Positions 3,359-5,563 of a stretch of DNA of 5,563 nt are shown one piece after another. Positions within the stretch are counted from its first letter, which is position 1; each line of letters opens with the position of its first letter. A program made the translations under genes and the position numbers. This DNA comes from Clostridiales bacterium (GTDB lineage: Bacteria > Bacillota > Clostridia > Oscillospirales > Acutalibacteraceae). The notes under the pieces were generated by a model. The model worked only from the letters and a program-made list of their open reading frames with translations, had not been told where the DNA came from and ran no database searches. Location of the stretch: positions 1 to 5,563 of the forward strand of contig JAAVYX010000035.1 in assembly GCA_022791355.1 (NCBI GenBank). Reading direction: 5' to 3'.

Positions 3359-5563
3359 TTAGGCCTTACGGGCGAGAATCTTACAGATTTCCATCACGTC
3401 GCCGATGCTGAATTTATCGTCGCCGTCCAGATTGCCCCGCCGCATTTCCTCTTCGGTGGGGGCCCTTCCGGCCGACTGGCGGGCCAGCACCTTACAGGCC
3501 TCCATCACATCCTGGATGGTAACTTCTCCATTCCCGTCCATGTCGCCGGGAACCACGTCCGGCTTGGGCGGCGCGGTACCGCCCTCGGTATAGGCGTTGT
3601 CGAAATCATACCAGGCGACAACCTCAGAGGCGTCAGGCGAAATATGACGGCCTTCGCCGGTCAGATCGTAGGTATACTGATTGCGAATCTCGGTCTGATT
3701 CAGGGCCTTGGCATAGATACGGGCCGCGCCCATGGAGCCGTGGAGGGTCTTGGAGCCTCCCGGCATATGGCCGATACCCATAGCCTCGCCGCGAGGGGCG
3801 ATATCCAGGCTCAGCGCTTTGCTGCCCAGCAGCTCGCCGTCCATATACAGCTTCATTTCAGCGCCGTCGTAGGTGGCCGCCAGATGGTGCCAGGTCCCCG
3901 GCTTGAAGGAGGCGGGGATATCGGGAGTGAGGGTGTTCCAGCCGCCGTTGTGAACGGCGAACTCGAACTTGCCGCCTTCGATTTTCAGGCTGGTCTGGAA
4001 ATCCCCCTTGGCAAAGAAGGTATTGCCGCTGTCCAGGTCGGCGGGGTTCACCCAGGTTTCCAGGGTGTAATTCTTGCTGGAGAAGAGACTGTTGAACCGG
4101 TCGACGGTGGGCGCGTCAAAGTAGCCCTTCATGGCGTAGCCGGTGGGAGAGGACGGGTCGCGCAGGATACTGGCCGTCTCGGTGATCTCGGCAATCGCCT
4201 CATTCTGGCTCTTATCCTTGATATAGGCCTTTGCGCCGTATGCCGATTCCAGAGCCTTCTCGGCCGCCTCCAGGCCGGCCAGATTGGAAACCATGGCCTT
4301 CTGCGCGTCGGTCAGCCGGTTGTAGGCCGCCCGGGCGGCCTTAATCGCCGCCGTCTGCCGGTCGGTTACGGCGATGGATATGCCGCCGATCATGGCCTCC
4401 ACCTGGGCGGCCTGCTGCGCATCGTGGGCGGCCTGGTCGAAGGAGTCGGCCTGCCGCCAGACCTTGCTCAATTCCATGGGACTATCAGTCGCCTTCTGAT
4501 AGGGCAGGATGGTGTAGGTATAGGCAAGGTCGCTGCCGTCGTTCATCATGCGGTACTGGGACAGGGGCGAACCGCCGCAGCTTTCGTTGCCCAGGCCCCG
4601 GGAACGGTAATCCACCCGCATAACGGTATGGTCGGTCTGGGGCAGCTGATAAGGATACTTTTTGTTCGAAAGCTCCTTGGTGCTCAAATGCAGGGCGCTG
4701 GCTTCGATAAGTTCCTCCCCCACAACCATCAAACCTATCGCCTGAGCAGGATCCTCCAAGGCCATAAACCGCACGTCGGTGCGGCGGCCGGTATCCTGGG
4801 GCAGGACGAAGGGGAAGAAGGAATCGGTGACCGTGCCGGTATATAGGCCCACCTCGGCCCCCGATTTACGGTCGCTGTAGCTGTCCTGGTAGCCCTCGCC
4901 GTCGTTAAAGCCGTTGCCGTACCAGGTGATGTTTTCAAAGCCGCCGGGCAGGTAGAGCTCGGTCCCGTAGTTTAACAGCTCGCCCATACCGGCGTTGGGA
5001 TGCAGGGTGGCCTTGACCTGGATTTCTCCCGAGCCGTAGACGGTATAGAGGATATCCTGGGTGGAGTTCTTGGCCCCGGGCAGGGACAGGGTCAAGGCGA
5101 TTTCCACCGTCTTGCCGTCCGCGCCGGCCGTGGCCCGCAGGCTCCGCACCTGCATACCGTTGCCGGCGTTTTCCCAGGTTCCGTCCATCTGACGGTCGTT
5201 GTCCACCTTGGCCCGCCAGTAGTTGGGAGACAGGCCGGTGAGCAGGGTCACGCCGTCGTAGACGTAACGGGTAATCAGGCCGGTGGACTTATCGATGGTC
5301 AGGGCGTATTTCTCCCCTGTAATCGTGATGGCGTCGGCGGTCTCGCTCTTTTCAGCGCTGCCGATTTTGGACAGGTCCAGGTCGGGGACATGCTCTACCG
5401 TGGCCGGGACGGACAGCTGCTGGTTGGCGATTTCGTAGCCGGCCGAAGCGTACAGGGTATCCTTCTTCAGCCGCACCGAAAGGTTAAGGAAATACTCCCC
5501 GTCGGCCTTCTTCTCCTCCGGCATCTGGAAGGGTACGGTTACGGTTTTGGTCTGATGGGGGGC
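3359..5563 (-). CDS. GH2 (LacZ-type) glycoside hydrolase, C-terminal part, with LamG-like and dockerin domains
   Basis: The frame is open to the window edge, giving 734 residues from a partial codon run at 5563; the Met at 5524 is internal. Residues 1-55 resemble the LacZ domain preceding the small chain (VPFQM, EYFLNLSVRLKKDTLYA). About 83-357 is the beta-galactosidase small-chain domain: NYWRAKVDND (114-123), WYGNG (214-218), SDRKSGAEVG (230-239) and GLGNESCGGSPLSQY (323-337). About 373-442 is an alanine-rich helical linker (AAIKAARAAYNRLTDAQKA). About 463-655 is a LamG-like concanavalin-fold module (YTLETWVNP, GTWHHLAATYDG, KLYMDG). About 671-733 is a type I dockerin with two Ca-binding repeats: DMDGNGEVTIQD (674-685) and NLDGDDKFSIGD (711-722). 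The catalytic TIM barrel and any signal peptide are off the right edge, so substrate (a beta-galactoside or related glycoside) is inferred. LamG may bind glycan or another ligand, and the dockerin would dock onto a cohesin protein outside the cell. The gene stands alone and ends in a strong terminator. Confidence 0.92.
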   Translation of the reverse strand, partial: APHQTKTVTVPFQMPEEKKADGEYFLNLSVRLKKDTLYASAGYEIANQQLSVPATVEHVPDLDLSKIGSAEKSETADAITITGEKYALTIDKSTGLITRYVYDGVTLLTGLSPNYWRAKVDNDRQMDGTWENAGNGMQVRSLRATAGADGKTVEIALTLSLPGAKNSTQDILYTVYGSGEIQVKATLHPNAGMGELLNYGTELYLPGGFENITWYGNGFNDGEGYQDSYSDRKSGAEVGLYTGTVTDSFFPFVLPQDTGRRTDVRFMALEDPAQAIGLMVVGEELIEASALHLSTKELSNKKYPYQLPQTDHTVMRVDYRSRGLGNESCGGSPLSQYRMMNDGSDLAYTYTILPYQKATDSPMELSKVWRQADSFDQAAHDAQQAAQVEAMIGGISIAVTDRQTAAIKAARAAYNRLTDAQKAMVSNLAGLEAAEKALESAYGAKAYIKDKSQNEAIAEITETASILRDPSSPTGYAMKGYFDAPTVDRFNSLFSSKNYTLETWVNPADLDSGNTFFAKGDFQTSLKIEGGKFEFAVHNGGWNTLTPDIPASFKPGTWHHLAATYDGAEMKLYMDGELLGSKALSLDIAPRGEAMGIGHMPGGSKTLHGSMGAARIYAKALNQTEIRNQYTYDLTGEGRHISPDASEVVAWYDFDNAYTEGGTAPPKPDVVPGDMDGNGEVTIQDVMEACKVLARQSAGRAPTEEEMRRGNLDGDDKFSIGDVMEICKILARKA

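Noticed and set aside
3644..4846. 400-codon open frame on the plus strand opposite the GH2 gene
   Set aside because: It is antisense to well-recognised GH2, linker and LamG-like domains; its Gly/Val/Leu-rich translation is a composition artefact.

Overview
The window looks like chromosomal DNA of a gut-type clostridial Firmicute, probably of the Oscillospiraceae/Ruminococcaceae group. The evidence is a mix of GC-rich housekeeping genes with strong Shine-Dalgarno sites, a clostridial-looking L7/L12 C-terminus, and a large secreted-type glycoside hydrolase that ends in a LamG-like module and a dockerin. The taxonomic call is inference; no marker in the window fixes the genus.

Layout. Bases 1-182 hold the 3' end of rplL (ribosomal protein L7/L12), closed by a textbook intrinsic terminator at 208-239. 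Two complete plus-strand housekeeping genes follow: sfsA (472-1218), a nuclease of the SfsA family, and nadE (1383-2126), the ammonia-dependent NAD+ synthetase. Each has its own ribosome binding site and a plausible promoter. Bases 2127-3270 form a distinctly more AT-rich stretch. It contains a decayed minus-strand CPBP (CAAX-protease/bacteriocin-processing) membrane protease gene. That gene is broken by a one-base frameshift near 2895, an in-frame TGA at 2785-2787, and a composite palindromic repeat (3032-3132) where its 5' part should be. A second palindrome of related sequence (2234-2270) lies at its other side. A near-consensus minus-strand promoter (3241-3269) still points into the remnant. 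From 3277 to the right edge lies one long minus-strand gene that leaves the window at its 5' end. It is the C-terminal 734 residues of a LacZ-type GH2 enzyme (beta-galactosidase small-chain domain, helical linker, LamG-like domain, type I dockerin), followed by a strong terminator (3277-3321).

How the parts relate. The plus-strand genes are unlinked housekeeping functions (translation, nuclease, NAD synthesis) and are probably separate transcription units. The minus-strand hydrolase is an accessory carbohydrate-utilisation gene, and its dockerin suggests attachment to a cohesin-bearing scaffold or cell-surface protein. The CPBP remnant and its palindromes sit between these blocks and look like a degraded accessory insertion. 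I did not find a clearly new biological system. The most unusual items are the palindromic repeat pair around the broken protease gene and the domain architecture of the hydrolase.
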